Below, piece after piece: positions 47,915 to 55,800 of a DNA stretch of 55,800 nt. Position 1 is the stretch's first letter. Every line of letters begins with the position of its first letter. Under the pieces are notes generated by a model that was not told where the DNA came from, did no database searches, and saw only the letters and a program-made list of their open reading frames with translations. The position numbers and the translations under genes were made by a program. The DNA is from Metasolibacillus sp. Its GTDB lineage: Bacteria > Bacillota > Bacilli > Bacillales_A > Planococcaceae. The stretch covers positions 1-55,800 of the forward strand of contig NZ_JAMBIZ010000024.1 of NCBI RefSeq assembly GCF_025291715.1, in the 5' to 3' direction.

Positions 47915-48005
47915 TGAGCCCGAATCATCGGGCAACACAGAACCAGAACAACCCAATGAACCAATTGAGGGAACAGAAGAATTAATCGAAGGAGAAGGCG
48001 AATAA
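47909..48005 (+). CDS. Frameshift extension of the major tail protein (long form C-terminus)
   Basis: If the ribosome slips +1 on CCC at 47909-47911, reading resumes at 47913 and stays open for 30 codons to TAA 48003-48005, adding an acidic Pro/Glu-rich tail that starts NEPESSGNTEPEQPNEP. A hairpin, GCCCGA/TCGGGC with a four-base loop (47918-47933), lies just after the stop and could stimulate slippage. The long form would total 177 residues. SPP1 gp17.1* and Listeria PSA structural proteins are precedents. Confidence 0.7.
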
Positions 48006-48019
48006 GCCTTCTTTTTCTT
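47994..48019 (+). terminator. Terminator-like hairpin after the tail gene
   Basis: GAAGGC (47994-47999) pairs with GCCTTC (48006-48011), loop of six containing the long-form stop, followed by TTTTTCTTT. Partial termination here would favour tube protein over downstream chaperones. Confidence 0.65.
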
Positions 48020-48039
48020 TATAAAAAGGAGCGGTATAC

Positions 48040-48411
48040 ATGGTAATTAAAATTAATACACGAAAAGCTACAATTCCAGTGGAGATTGACGGAGATTTAA
48101 AGTTTGAAATTGATATGTCGGACGAGAGTTTGCAACAAAATCGCACAGTTTTTGAAAAGTTCCATGCAGCTGCTCATGAGCTTGAAGATGAAGATTTTGA
48201 TGGAGCGAAAGAGCTTATTATTAACGCACTTGACGAGTTGTTAGGAACCGGTGCAGGAAACGCTATCTACGAGCGTGTAGGTGGAGCTTTTGCTTGCGTT
48301 GATGTATTTAATCAACTTGCAGAAGGAATTGCAGCAGAAGCTAGTAAACGCGGTTTACAGATGGAACATGATAAAGTTACCCAGTATGTACAGTCAAAAA
48401 AACAACACTAA
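48040..48411 (+). CDS. Tail assembly chaperone (gpG-like)
   Basis: 123 residues, ATG 48040 after AAAAAGGAGCGG. N-terminal MVIKINTRKATIPVEIDGDL, helical middle with a glycine-rich turn (LLGTGAGNAIYERVGG). Position between the tube and tape-measure genes and size fit the first tail chaperone. The end contains an A-rich heptamer, but the -1 frame closes after eight codons, so no gpGT-like fusion is made. Confidence 0.75.
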   Translation: MVIKINTRKATIPVEIDGDLKFEIDMSDESLQQNRTVFEKFHAAAHELEDEDFDGAKELIINALDELLGTGAGNAIYERVGGAFACVDVFNQLAEGIAAEASKRGLQMEHDKVTQYVQSKKQH

Positions 48412-48447
48412 CCAAAAAAGCGTAAAAAGAAAAAGTAGGAAGTGCCT

Positions 48448-49014
48448 ATGTTTATATTAACGGAAACGCTACCTTGGCAAGTTGAAATAAACGGTGTTAT
48501 GTATGACATTGATTTGTCATTTGATAATGTCTTATCAGTTATTGACTTGCTCAATGATAACGAGGTCAATGACGCGCAGCAGATAGTAGCAGGGGTGTAT
48601 ATGCTACTAGGACAAGATTTAGATTGTACTCTGCAAGAGCAAGCGGATATTTTTGTAATGCTTTTTGACACATTTATCAATAATGAACAGGACAATGACG
48701 TTGAATATGATCTTGAAGGCAATCCAATGCCACATATGCAAGAGGATGACCACGAGGCTCTATATGATATCAAGCACGACGCGCAATATATTTACGCGTC
48801 TTTTTTGCAATGTTATGGCATGGATTTATTTGAGCAGCAAGGCAAGCTGCATTGGTGGAAATTTAAGGCGCTCTTGTCTGGGCTGAGCGAAGATACCAAG
48901 TTTAAAAAGGTATTAGAGATTCGTCAGATGGAGTTGCCAACGGGCAAAGGTACAGGAAAGCAACGTGAAGCAATTAAAAAAATCAAACGGGCATATGCGC
49001 TAAAGGAGCGATGA
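48448..49014 (+). CDS. Second tail chaperone (Bacteriophage Gp15 family)
   Basis: ATG 48448 (MFILTETLPWQVEINGV) behind TAGGAAG, 188 residues. The motifs YDIDLSFDNVLSVIDLLND, HWWKFKALLSGLSEDTKFKK and MELPTGKG are typical of phage Gp15 proteins. It works with the preceding chaperone on the tape measure. In the same frame as its neighbour but separated by two stops. Confidence 0.88.
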   Translation: MFILTETLPWQVEINGVMYDIDLSFDNVLSVIDLLNDNEVNDAQQIVAGVYMLLGQDLDCTLQEQADIFVMLFDTFINNEQDNDVEYDLEGNPMPHMQEDDHEALYDIKHDAQYIYASFLQCYGMDLFEQQGKLHWWKFKALLSGLSEDTKFKKVLEIRQMELPTGKGTGKQREAIKKIKRAYALKER

Positions 49015-49062
49015 TATGCAAAATACTAGAGAGCCGTTGAGCACCAAAGGGGTGATATAGTA

Positions 49063-52000
49063 ATGGCGGCAGATGGAAAAATAGTAATTGATGTCATATT
49101 AGATGATGGACGAGTCGTTAAAGGTGTTGCTGACATTAATAAGCAGATTGATGGTATCAATAAGTCAGCAAAAGGCGCTTCGACTGGCGTTAAAGATATG
49201 GTTACTGCGCTAGGTTTAGTTGGACTTGCTCAAAAAGGGATACAGCTTGTTACAAGTGCGCTAGATGGAGCAATAAAACGCTTTGACACAATAAACGGAT
49301 TCCCGTCCGTTATGGAGCGTATGGGCTTTAGTAGTGAGGCGGCTCAAAAATCTATCAGCAAGTTGTCTGATGGTATTCAAGGCTTGCCGACAACGCTTGA
49401 TGGTATTGTGTCAAGCACTCAAAATATAGCGGTTTTAACAGGTGATTTAGATACAGCAACTGACACAGCATTGTCTTTGAACAATGCTTTTTTAGCGTCA
49501 GGGACAAGTGCAGCTGATGCTGAACGTGGACTTGTGCAATATGTGCAAATGCTGAGCAAAGGCTCTGTCGATATGCAATCGTGGCGCACGTTGCAGGAGA
49601 CGATGGGATACGCAGTTAATAAAACAGCCGAGGCATTTGGCTTCGCTGGTGAGTCAGCCCAAAACGATTTGTATGCAGCGTTAAAAGACGGTGATATCAA
49701 ATTTAAAGACTTTAACGCTAAAATCATTGAGTTAAACGGTGGAGTGAACGGCTTTGCGGATATTGCTAAAAATAGTAGTGCAGGGATCAGTACATCATTT
49801 GGCAATCTGAAAAATGCGATTGTTGTTGGTGTTGCTAATATGATTTTCTCGTTTGACCGTTTGACAAAAGAAGTTACGGGTAAAACAATTGCTGAAAATC
49901 TTGATAGTTTAAAAATTGTTGTGCGAAATGTGTTTGCTGCCATTAATGGTGTGATTGAAAGTGCCGCGCCAATTGTTAAAGTGTTTGCATCAGCGATAAG
50001 CGCTACAATTCCTGTAGTACAGACATTGACGCCCGCTATAATCGGTTTGACAGCAGCATTTGCGGCATACACAGTCATTACAAAAGCAACGTCAGCGATT
50101 AACGCTGCAAAAGTAGCAATAGCAGCTGCGGAAGCCACTACACAAGCATTAACAATAGCAACTAAAGCACGTATTGCGTCACAAATTACCATGACGACAG
50201 TAGATAGAGCTGGCACGGCTGTAACGATTGCATCAACTAGTGCCATTACACTTAAAACTTTAGCAATTGGTGTAATGACAAAAACTATCAAACTATCAAC
50301 AGTTGCGCAAATAGCTGCGACAGCAGCTACAAAAGCATTTGGGGCAGCTATATCATTTTTGAGTGGTCCTGTAGGTTGGGTGATTGCAGGTATTGGATTA
50401 CTTGTTACAGGTGTTATTGCTCTTGTCAAATGGTTTAATAGGACCACAGAAGAGGGAGCTAAATTAGCCCAACAAAATGAAGCGTTAGCAGAATCAACAA
50501 AAGCATTGAGCACCTCAGTTGAAGAATCTGCAGCAGCATATCAAAAAAATCAAAGCAATATTGAAACTAATGCGCAGGCTTACACAGAACTTGTTGCTGA
50601 AATTGAGACACTTGCAGCAAAGGAAAAGAAAACGGCTGAAGAAAAGAAGCTATTAAACTCGTATATTGAGGAATTAAATCGAAATGTCGATGGTCTAAAC
50701 CTTGTATATGGGGAGCAGACCAATGCATTAAGTGCCACTTCAGAGCAAATTTTAAATCGAATTAACCTTATGAAAGAGGAGCAAAAGCAACATGCATCGC
50801 AAGAGCGGCTTACTGAAATCATCAAGGAACAAATCGAAATCGGCAAACAACAAGAGGAAGTTAATGCGTTAATTGAGAAAAATAACAAATTATATGAAGA
50901 TGGCAAGATAACTAAATCAGAATACAAAGAAGAATCAGAAAAGTTGCAAGTACAAGAAGCGGAACTATCAGCAGCTCATACAGCAGCAGGCGAAGAGCGT
51001 GTACGAGTGGAAAACGAAATCATCGAGGCGAATGCCGCAGTAGCAGCTGCGGCAGAAGAGAATATTGGCAGACAATTGAAAATGTATGATGAATTGTCCG
51101 AATCCGCCAGAAAAACAGTCGATGACATGAAGTCTACTTGGGAGGACTACGCTAGCTCTGCTACGGATATGTTCGATAAGTTGAGTGATAAGTCTAAAGT
51201 TTCTGTTGCCGAAATGCAGAAAAACTTAGAAGAAAACCAACGTGTCATCACAGATTGGGCAGATAATATTGCGAAGCTTGCCGAGCGTGGAGTTGATGAG
51301 GGTTTACTAAATAAGTTACGTGAAGCAGGACCTGAGTCGGCGGGCCATGTCAATGCACTTGTTAAGGCTTCTGATGCAGAATTGCAAAAGTTAAGTGAAA
51401 CTTTTGCAAAGGGTGGAGAAGTTGCAACGGAAGCGCTTAGGACGTCATTAGGGCCAGAAAATGCCGCTATTTTCAATGAAGTGAGTCATTTAGTAATAGG
51501 TATTGAAAAAACTTTAGCAGCTAGCATTGAAAGTGCAGATTGGACAGCACTAGGCATGGATATTGCAAAAGGGTCTGCAGGAGGTATCGAAAAAGGTACA
51601 CCCGAAGCCGAGAACGCTGCAAAAGAAATGGCAAAAGCGACAGAGGATGCAGCAAGAAAACAATTAGATACACATAGCCCATCGAAGGTGTTTGTTGATA
51701 TCGGTAAAGATACAGCAGATGGTCTAGCACTCGGTATCAAAAAAGGCATTCAAGCAGTTCTTAAATCTATTACAACTTTAATGAAAAATATAACAAAGCC
51801 ATTCGACAATATATCTGCCACTTTCGAAAAAGTTGGTAATGAAGCAATGGCCGGAATGGTACGCGGGTTAAAGGCTGGAGAAAAGCAAGTTATAGCAACA
51901 GCTCGTAGCATTGCTAATAGCGCAGCTCAAACAGTGCGCCAAGCCTTGGATATTCATTCACCCTCGCGAGTAATGAAAAAAATTGGTGAATTTACTGGCG

Positions 52001-53544
52001 AAGGTATGGCTATCGGTATTGCAAATACTAAAAGTCTGAATGAAAAAGCAGTAACTGATGTAACGAAAGTTATTACTAACGCAGCTAAAGCTAATGCGGC
52101 GGAAGTTGCGAAAATCGCGGATAAGGCTGAGGATGAACGTACTAAAATTCAACAGTCTTATGCTAAAAAGCGTGCTAATTTAAAGAAAGCTGATAGCAAA
52201 AAAATCGCAGAGCTTGAAAAAGAGATGCATGCGAAATTAGCGGAAATCAACAAAAAAGCCTGGTCTGAAATGGAGAAAAAAGAAGGCGAGGCTAACAAGA
52301 AAAAGCTCGAAGCTGTCAAAAAGTACATTGATGATTTAAAAAAATATAATCAGCTAAGTTTGATTGAGGAAGCGCAGTATTGGCGCGCATCTTACAAACA
52401 ATTTGCAAACGGATCAGCAGAAAACGTTGAGCTTAGACGACAATATCAAGATAACGTCAAACGTATCAATGATGCTATCACTAGCACTAATAATGAGTAT
52501 TTAGGCAAAGCACAAAAAATCAACGATGATCTAATAAAAAGCGAACAAGATTTAAATAAAAAGTATAATGATACATTGGAAAATCGATATCAAACAATCC
52601 TAAAAACATTTGGCTTGTTTGACGAGGTAAAAAAACGTGAAGCCGTCACTTCCGAAGTGCTCGCTAAAAATCTAAGCGACCAGGTACTCGCTCTGAATGA
52701 CTGGCGTAATCAATTAACACAGCTAGAGCGCAGACGAGTGTCTAAAACATTGTTAGATGAGCTCCGACAAATGGGTCCAGCAGCCACCGAAGAGCTACGA
52801 GCTTTAAACTCTATGACGGATACGGAATTAAAAGCTTATCAAAGTATGTATCAAGAAAAGTCTAGAATAGCACGTGAACAGGCCGTCAAAGAGATGGAGC
52901 CGCTAAAAAAGGAAACTCAATTACAAATCAGTGAAATGCGCGAAGCGGCTAACAAGGAGCTGCAAACGCTTAATACGGAATGGCAGCAAGCGATCAAAGA
53001 CGTGGTAGGCGGCACTGAAACGCAACTGAAAACACTCCACCAAGTGGGTAAAAACGCTGGGCAAGGTTTAATCGATGGAATGAAGTCGATGGATGGAGCT
53101 TTACGAAAACAGGCAGAAAATATGGCTAAATCTATCAAAAAAACGATTGAATCATCCTTGCAAATTAAATCACCATCGCGTTGGATGCGTGACTACGTCG
53201 TTGGAAATTTGGCAGCAGGCTTTGATGTCGGGGTAGATCGTCAAAAATCATTTTTGACGAACGCATCTGAAAAAATTGGTGATTTTATTAAGCCATCAAT
53301 CATCAATCCATTACGAGGCGCAAAAGTTAACCTCGATTTGGACAAACCATCGCCAATGATAAATAATTATTCGACTGTCAATAACAATACTTTTGGTAGT
53401 GATGGAGAAAGTGACATGCACATTGAAACATCCGATGTTATCCTGCATGGCGAAAAAATTGGTGAGATTATGTACAAAATCGTTAGTGGTAAACAGTATC
53501 GAGGCGCTAATGTAGCAGCTATGGTGAAAGGAGTGCCATTGTGA
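49063..53544 (+). CDS. Tape measure protein
   Basis: 1493 residues. N-terminal tape-measure domain (about 60-270: TINGFPSVMERMGFS, SSTQNIAVLTG, MLSKGSVDMQSWRTLQE), hydrophobic helices (about 325-350 and 430-460, GPVGWVIAGIGLLVTGVIAL), long coiled coils (about 475-690 and 1000-1130), and three copies of a motif near 871, 964 and 1368: HSPSKVFVDIGKDTADG, HSPSRVMKKIGEFTGEG, KSPSRWMRDYVVGN. It sets tail length and is likely ejected ahead of the DNA; the hydrophobic part may insert in the membrane. No peptidoglycan hydrolase domain is seen. At about 0.15 nm per residue it predicts a tail of roughly 220 nm. Confidence 0.95.
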   Translation: MAADGKIVIDVILDDGRVVKGVADINKQIDGINKSAKGASTGVKDMVTALGLVGLAQKGIQLVTSALDGAIKRFDTINGFPSVMERMGFSSEAAQKSISKLSDGIQGLPTTLDGIVSSTQNIAVLTGDLDTATDTALSLNNAFLASGTSAADAERGLVQYVQMLSKGSVDMQSWRTLQETMGYAVNKTAEAFGFAGESAQNDLYAALKDGDIKFKDFNAKIIELNGGVNGFADIAKNSSAGISTSFGNLKNAIVVGVANMIFSFDRLTKEVTGKTIAENLDSLKIVVRNVFAAINGVIESAAPIVKVFASAISATIPVVQTLTPAIIGLTAAFAAYTVITKATSAINAAKVAIAAAEATTQALTIATKARIASQITMTTVDRAGTAVTIASTSAITLKTLAIGVMTKTIKLSTVAQIAATAATKAFGAAISFLSGPVGWVIAGIGLLVTGVIALVKWFNRTTEEGAKLAQQNEALAESTKALSTSVEESAAAYQKNQSNIETNAQAYTELVAEIETLAAKEKKTAEEKKLLNSYIEELNRNVDGLNLVYGEQTNALSATSEQILNRINLMKEEQKQHASQERLTEIIKEQIEIGKQQEEVNALIEKNNKLYEDGKITKSEYKEESEKLQVQEAELSAAHTAAGEERVRVENEIIEANAAVAAAAEENIGRQLKMYDELSESARKTVDDMKSTWEDYASSATDMFDKLSDKSKVSVAEMQKNLEENQRVITDWADNIAKLAERGVDEGLLNKLREAGPESAGHVNALVKASDAELQKLSETFAKGGEVATEALRTSLGPENAAIFNEVSHLVIGIEKTLAASIESADWTALGMDIAKGSAGGIEKGTPEAENAAKEMAKATEDAARKQLDTHSPSKVFVDIGKDTADGLALGIKKGIQAVLKSITTLMKNITKPFDNISATFEKVGNEAMAGMVRGLKAGEKQVIATARSIANSAAQTVRQALDIHSPSRVMKKIGEFTGEGMAIGIANTKSLNEKAVTDVTKVITNAAKANAAEVAKIADKAEDERTKIQQSYAKKRANLKKADSKKIAELEKEMHAKLAEINKKAWSEMEKKEGEANKKKLEAVKKYIDDLKKYNQLSLIEEAQYWRASYKQFANGSAENVELRRQYQDNVKRINDAITSTNNEYLGKAQKINDDLIKSEQDLNKKYNDTLENRYQTILKTFGLFDEVKKREAVTSEVLAKNLSDQVLALNDWRNQLTQLERRRVSKTLLDELRQMGPAATEELRALNSMTDTELKAYQSMYQEKSRIAREQAVKEMEPLKKETQLQISEMREAANKELQTLNTEWQQAIKDVVGGTETQLKTLHQVGKNAGQGLIDGMKSMDGALRKQAENMAKSIKKTIESSLQIKSPSRWMRDYVVGNLAAGFDVGVDRQKSFLTNASEKIGDFIKPSIINPLRGAKVNLDLDKPSPMINNYSTVNNNTFGSDGESDMHIETSDVILHGEKIGEIMYKIVSGKQYRGANVAAMVKGVPL

Positions 53545-54362
53545 CATTAATTTTTGTACGAAAAGATGGATCAAAAATAAATTTACTTGATGCAGGTATA
53601 CGAGTGATGGAGTTTGAGCCTGAATCTTTAGACAATCGTAATGAATCTCACAATATAAACGGTGGTGGGTATGGCATTACTAATCAAGGTTACAACACTC
53701 GCTATATTGATGCGACATTTAAAATGCAAAATTATGATTTGACAGACTACGTCTTGTCCAGACGTGTATTATTTAATTTATTTGGTAGCGGAGAAGATTT
53801 TCACATCATCGATACAAAAGAAATTGGTATATGGTGGTATGTCCGTAATGACAACAAATTTAGTTTAAGGCGTACCGTTAAAAATGGCATGTTTAGCGTC
53901 AAATTTGTATGTGTTACACCATATGCACAATCAAGAGGTAGTTGTATAGATTTACAAAATCATAAAGAATGGGACAAGGATTTGTGGAGCTGGGGCATGG
54001 GGATAGATTGGGATAAAACATATAGCTATGAACATAGCTCAAACCATTTCAGTATTGAAAACATTGGTAATGCCTTAATTGATCCACGCCAGCATGAGCT
54101 TGAAATCACTGTCAAAGCAACAGCATCTCAATATTTGCAAATAACGAATCAAACAACAGGCGATGTGTATAAATACGGTGGCACATTAACGGCAAATGAT
54201 ACGCTAGTATTAAAAGGGATACAGACATTGAAAAATGGTCTCTCTGTATTTAGAGATACAAACAAAAAGCTAATTACATTAGCACCCGGACAAAATATAT
54301 TTACAGTAGAGGGCGGTACTATTCAAAGTATCGCTTTTAATTTTAGGTTTTTATACCATTAG
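53541..54362 (+). CDS. Distal tail protein (Dit, Sipho_tail family)
   Basis: GTG 53541 overlaps the tape measure stop. 273 residues. The N-terminal belt domain (SLDNRNESHNINGGGYGITN, YIDATFKMQNYDLTDYVLSR, LFNLFGSGEDFHIID) and a C-terminal galectin-like domain (HSSNHFSIENIGNALIDPRQ) match Sipho_tail Dit proteins that form the hub joining the tube to the baseplate. Normal length for the family. Confidence 0.9.
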   Translation: MTLIFVRKDGSKINLLDAGIRVMEFEPESLDNRNESHNINGGGYGITNQGYNTRYIDATFKMQNYDLTDYVLSRRVLFNLFGSGEDFHIIDTKEIGIWWYVRNDNKFSLRRTVKNGMFSVKFVCVTPYAQSRGSCIDLQNHKEWDKDLWSWGMGIDWDKTYSYEHSSNHFSIENIGNALIDPRQHELEITVKATASQYLQITNQTTGDVYKYGGTLTANDTLVLKGIQTLKNGLSVFRDTNKKLITLAPGQNIFTVEGGTIQSIAFNFRFLYH

Positions 54363-54377
54363 AAAGGAGTTGTATGC

Positions 54378-55800
54378 ATGACGTTATATAATACACAGTC
54401 ACCAATAACGAAAGATGAGCGTGTCAATATCAATAAAACATGGGATGATATTTTACGTCGTTTTAATAACCTACAAAGGCAGATTAATATCCTAGCTGGC
54501 GATAACGATGTAGACGAATTAATCAAACGTATACAAGATGCATTAGATAGTGCAGATTCAACGCTTGCTGAATTGCAAGCGGCTTTAAATGATGCATCGG
54601 ACTTAATTGATAACATGATTAACGCAACGATTGAGGCAACGGAGGCAGCTACAGCAGCCAACCAAGCCACAGCAGATGCAACACAAATAATTAACGATTT
54701 AACTGCATTACAAGTAGATTTAGAGCAGTTGCAGACATCACTAGAGCAAAGTATCGCAGATGCCACAGCAGCAACGACAAACGCAAATACAGCGACAACA
54801 AATGCTAATCAAGCAACACAAGACGCCCAGCAAGCCACGACAGATGCAACAAGTGCGGCACAAAGAGCAGAGAGTGCAGCGGATGCCGTCAAGGGTTGGG
54901 GGCAAGCGGAGCCATACAATAGCACTAAAACATACGAACGTAATAATGTTGTGACTTATGAGGGTAGCTCATACCAGGCTAAACATGATGGAGTAACATC
55001 TATACCAACTACAACAGCAGACTGGATTATAATTGCTCGCAGGGGGCTAGACGGTCAAGGGGCAGTGCAAACAGTTAATGAGCAATTGCCTGACGAGGAT
55101 GGCAATGTCGATATAGGTATCGCTAATATTAATGGTCTACAAGTAGCGCTTGACAGTAAGGCAAATGATGCGGATTTGACATTGCTAGATAACAAAGTTA
55201 CTACACACTTGGACAAAAATGCATCGCTAATAGAAAAAGGGCATGTGCAATTATCAAATACACCTGCAATGGATGAGACTAAAGCTATTACACCGAGAGG
55301 CGTAGCAGTTGTAGTTGGAGAATTTTATAATTCAGGCTTTAACAGTGCTTCGGCACGAATAGCAACAGACTTAAATGCTATAAATATATCATCAAGATAC
55401 TACACTTATAATACTACTTTAAATAAACCACCAAATACATTACATGGCTTAGTGGAAACTATAATAAACGATACTCAAGCAGTGCAAATTTTCTATGAGA
55501 CACATCTTAACGACAGAATCTATTTCAGAAGAAAATCTGAAGGAGTTTGGAAACCGTGGGTAAGTGTAGTGACAAGTTCAATGACATGGATTGAAGCCAC
55601 TCCTCAAAATGGATGGCAACAACCACCCGAAGAATATATGAGATTAAGATATACAAAAGATAGTCTAGGATTTGTACATGTCGAAGGGCATTTATTTGGT
55701 GGTGCAATATCTATTAATACTATAATCACCACATTACCAATTAATTACAGACCGATAACGGTGTTACCTATAAATGCTGTATTGGCGGACGATGGAAATA
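54378..55800 (+). CDS. Tail fibre / receptor-binding protein, 3'-truncated by the window end
   Basis: AAAGGAGTTG precedes ATG 54378 and the frame stays open to the last base (474 codons seen). N-terminal baseplate-anchor segment (TKDERVNINKTWDDILRRFN), an Ala/Thr/Asn-rich trimeric coiled coil (about 90-170, repeated ATxxANxAT), a carbohydrate-binding-type module (YNSTKTYERNNVVTYEGSSY), a phage tail-collar-like connector (GHVQLSNTPAMDETKAITPR) and a pyocin-knob-like region (IYFRRKSEGVWKPWV). It should recognise the host surface. It directly follows Dit, where a Tal protein is normally found. Confidence 0.82.
   Translation, partial: MTLYNTQSPITKDERVNINKTWDDILRRFNNLQRQINILAGDNDVDELIKRIQDALDSADSTLAELQAALNDASDLIDNMINATIEATEAATAANQATADATQIINDLTALQVDLEQLQTSLEQSIADATAATTNANTATTNANQATQDAQQATTDATSAAQRAESAADAVKGWGQAEPYNSTKTYERNNVVTYEGSSYQAKHDGVTSIPTTTADWIIIARRGLDGQGAVQTVNEQLPDEDGNVDIGIANINGLQVALDSKANDADLTLLDNKVTTHLDKNASLIEKGHVQLSNTPAMDETKAITPRGVAVVVGEFYNSGFNSASARIATDLNAINISSRYYTYNTTLNKPPNTLHGLVETIINDTQAVQIFYETHLNDRIYFRRKSEGVWKPWVSVVTSSMTWIEATPQNGWQQPPEEYMRLRYTKDSLGFVHVEGHLFGGAISINTIITTLPINYRPITVLPINAVLADDGN

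Noticed and set aside
48361-48424. A-AAA-AAA slippery heptamer at the end of the first tail chaperone gene, as a possible gpG/gpGT frameshift
   Set aside because: The -1 frame stops after eight codons and never reaches the second chaperone, which is in the original frame behind two stops.
49419-50513. 364-codon minus-strand frame inside the tape measure gene
   Set aside because: Long but low-complexity Ala/Val-rich shadow of the Ala/Thr-rich tape measure coding sequence, without ribosome binding site.
54359-54766. 135-codon minus-strand frame over the fibre gene start
   Set aside because: Shadow of the continuous plus-strand fibre frame, which has a ribosome binding site and recognisable domains.

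Overview
The window reads as a low-GC Gram-positive chromosome (Bacillales; most likely the Lysinibacillus/Solibacillus side of the Planococcaceae/Bacillaceae) carrying the left ~36 kb of an integrated tailed phage. The host assignment is inferred from two tandem SLH-anchored cell-surface proteins, GGAGG-type ribosome binding sites, frequent TTG/GTG starts, a T-box-controlled argS, and Bacillus-type families (YxcD, YqhV, YugN, a YhdQ/YhdP-like pair).

Host part (1 to ~19.5 kb): the 3' end of a group II intron; a tiny membrane ORF; two SLH proteins (one with a DUF6612-like C-terminus, one an SLH-anchored 5'-nucleotidase); a chemoreceptor; several conserved small Bacillus genes; argS behind a promoter and T-box with an apparent CGC (Arg) specifier; a phosphoesterase; a GIY-YIG protein; a MerR regulator followed by a CorC/MpfA-type Mg exporter whose Shine-Dalgarno and TTG start are separated by a perfect hairpin; an esterase; a free-standing M15 endolysin-like peptidase; a lipoprotein; and an ArsR/SRPBCC pair whose SRPBCC gene has a nonsense codon.

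Prophage part (~19.52 kb to the window end): the phage has entered the 5' end of a YbgC-type acyl-CoA thioesterase gene, leaving 29 codons as the attL flank. Leftward genes: tyrosine integrase, a decayed ImmA-like gene, a compact three-gene cassette (390-aa unknown, zinc ribbon, PD-(D/E)XK nuclease) that is a good candidate anti-phage system, a lipoprotein, an ImmA peptidase and a CI-type repressor. The divergent repressor/cro region has recognisable promoters and repeated GTTCC...GGAAC operators. Rightward genes: cro, several small HTH and unknown genes, a structured non-coding stretch, an ERF annealase, a DnaD-type initiator with two internal 15-bp iteron arrays plus an AT-rich tract (probable phage origin), DUF6011, RecU, a protein ending in a QLTLF clamp-binding motif, an ASCH protein, zinc-finger miniproteins, an XtrA-like gene and an Xpf-like late regulator.

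Between Xpf and the terminase sits a second AT-rich three-gene cassette of unknown function with its own promoter and terminator. The morphogenesis operon follows in A118/SPP1-like order: TerS, TerL, portal, minor head protein fused to an ADP-ribosyltransferase domain, scaffold, major capsid, connector and completion proteins interrupted by a promoter-bearing membrane-protein moron, major tail protein with a CCC-TAA signal for +1 frameshifting into an acidic extension, two tail chaperones, a 1493-residue tape measure, Dit, and a coiled-coil tail fibre running off the window. Lysis genes and attR must lie to the right.
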